From contig JAAYZM010000288.1 of assembly GCA_012514835.1 (NCBI GenBank), positions 1-6,527 on the forward strand: a DNA stretch of 6,527 bases, written 5' to 3'. Origin of the DNA: Actinomycetales bacterium (GTDB lineage: Bacteria; Actinomycetota; Actinomycetes; Actinomycetales; Cellulomonadaceae). Under the pieces are notes generated by a model that saw only the letters and a program-made list of their open reading frames with translations, ran no database searches and was not told the origin of the DNA. The translations under genes were made by a program, and so were the position numbers. This document shows, in pieces, positions 5,859-6,527 of this stretch. Each line of letters opens with the position of its first letter. The stretch's first letter is position 1.

Positions 5859-6527
5859 CTACGGCGTCGAAGCCCCGTCGAGCGGGCCGACGGCGAGCCG
5901 CCGCACGGCGACGGCGCCCGTCACGGCGCGCACGCCCCACACCCGTCCCGTGAAACCGCCCCCGACCTCCGTCGACAGGTAACGACCGTCGAGGCGGCCG
6001 AGCTGGTGCGTCGCGCCCCCCACGTGCGCGGCGAGCTCCAGGTCGTCCGGTCCGCCGGAGCGGGACGTCACCGAGCGCACCTCGAGCCGCGCGGGGCCCT
6101 CGTCCACGGGTACCCGCGCGAGGGTGTGCTCGATCTGCCCGACGCGCGCGACGCCCGCGAGCTCACCGGCGCCCGCGCGGACCTCGACCCAGTGCCGTTC
6201 GTCCATGCGGACGCGCAGGGCCGCGACTCCCGCCCCGGGCTCGACGTCTGCCGTCGCCCGCCAGTGGTCCTCGGTGCACCGGGCGGCGAGCATCGACGCG
6301 GCCCCCGACGGCGCGACGGCTTCCGAGACGGTGACCCCGCCCCCTGACGCCGGCGCGACGAAGTCCTCGGGCAGCAGGCCGGGGGAGACCCAGCGCGGGT
6401 CGAGCGGCCAGGAGTCGAAGGTCTCGGTGAACCACTCGGGCCCCGCGACCTCGGTGTCGCTCGGGTGCACGTGGGGCCACCCGTCGCGCCACTCGACCTC
6501 GGCGAGGAAGGTCTCGCGCCCGTTGAC
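5859..6527 (-). CDS. Glycoside hydrolase family 43, C-terminal part (5' end beyond the window)
   Basis: The open frame of 222 codons runs off the right edge, so the N-terminus is missing. The first visible residues, GRETFLAEVEWRDGWP, match the end of the five-bladed propeller catalytic domain of GH43 enzymes (beta-xylosidase, arabinofuranosidase and relatives), where a GRETF-type segment precedes the closing blade. After a short linker, FDSWPLDPRW (about residues 36-45) begins a C-terminal beta-sandwich (GH43_C2 / concanavalin-like or DUF1349 type) that runs to the end; in relatives this domain packs against the active site. Catalytic acidic residues lie in the missing part and cannot be checked. 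A GTG at 6470 looks like a possible start but would cut the conserved motif away, so I reject it. The enzyme presumably cleaves plant cell-wall side chains or xylo-oligosaccharides, but substrate is uncertain. The gene ends with TAG just before the proposed ECF41 promoter and is probably transcribed separately. Confidence 0.85.
   Translation of the reverse strand, partial: VNGRETFLAEVEWRDGWPHVHPSDTEVAGPEWFTETFDSWPLDPRWVSPGLLPEDFVAPASGGGVTVSEAVAPSGAASMLAARCTEDHWRATADVEPGAGVAALRVRMDERHWVEVRAGAGELAGVARVGQIEHTLARVPVDEGPARLEVRSVTSRSGGPDDLELAAHVGGATHQLGRLDGRYLSTEVGGGFTGRVWGVRAVTGAVAVRRLAVGPLDGASTP

Noticed and set aside
4697..5953. Plus-strand frame of 418 codons opposite the oxidoreductase
   Set aside because: It is an antisense shadow with low-complexity Arg/Glu/Asp/Val content; the minus strand has both Rossmann motifs.

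Overview
The window is very GC-rich DNA with a strong G/C preference at third codon positions, GTG as well as ATG starts, and gene families common in high-GC Gram-positives. I read it as the chromosome of an actinobacterium. The truncated plant-polysaccharide glycosidase at the right edge makes a Cellulomonas-like member of the Micrococcales plausible, but that is inference and no species is identified.

Layout, left to right. (1) 53-126: tRNA-Pro(GGG), followed by a strong hairpin terminator at 145-175. (2) 244-708, minus: a small DUF3817-type membrane protein. (3) 811-1647, minus: a family 2 glycosyltransferase. (4) 1774-3116, plus, divergent from the glycosyltransferase: an APC-superfamily amino-acid permease whose first membrane helix is out of frame with the rest because one base is missing near 1887. 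(5) 3220-3834, plus: a GyrI-like small-molecule-binding protein. Its last 22 bases overlap, tail to tail, the end of the next gene. (6) 3813-4697, minus: an ECF sigma factor of the ECF41 (SigJ-like) type with a C-terminal SnoaL-like extension. (7) 4694-5782, minus: an FAD/NAD(P)-dependent oxidoreductase whose stop codon overlaps the sigma start as ATGA. (8) 5859-6527, minus: the C-terminal part of a family 43 glycoside hydrolase whose N-terminal part lies beyond the right edge.

The most coherent functional unit is the oxidoreductase/sigma pair (genes 7 and 6). ECF41 sigma factors are typically encoded beside a carboxymuconolactone decarboxylase, oxidoreductase or epimerase gene and are controlled through their own C-terminal domain rather than a separate anti-sigma factor. 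Here the two genes are probably translationally coupled. Upstream of the oxidoreductase is TGTCACA-N16-TGTC, close to the promoter I recall for ECF41 (TGTCACA ... CGTC). If it is real, the sigma factor would activate an operon containing its own gene. An inverted repeat exactly fills the promoter spacer, and a second hairpin lies in the predicted leader just before the ribosome binding site.

No mobile element, CRISPR array, rRNA or integrase was seen. No gene-free stretch reaches 300 bases. I see no wholly new system; the points most worth checking are the permease frameshift and the ECF41-type promoter.
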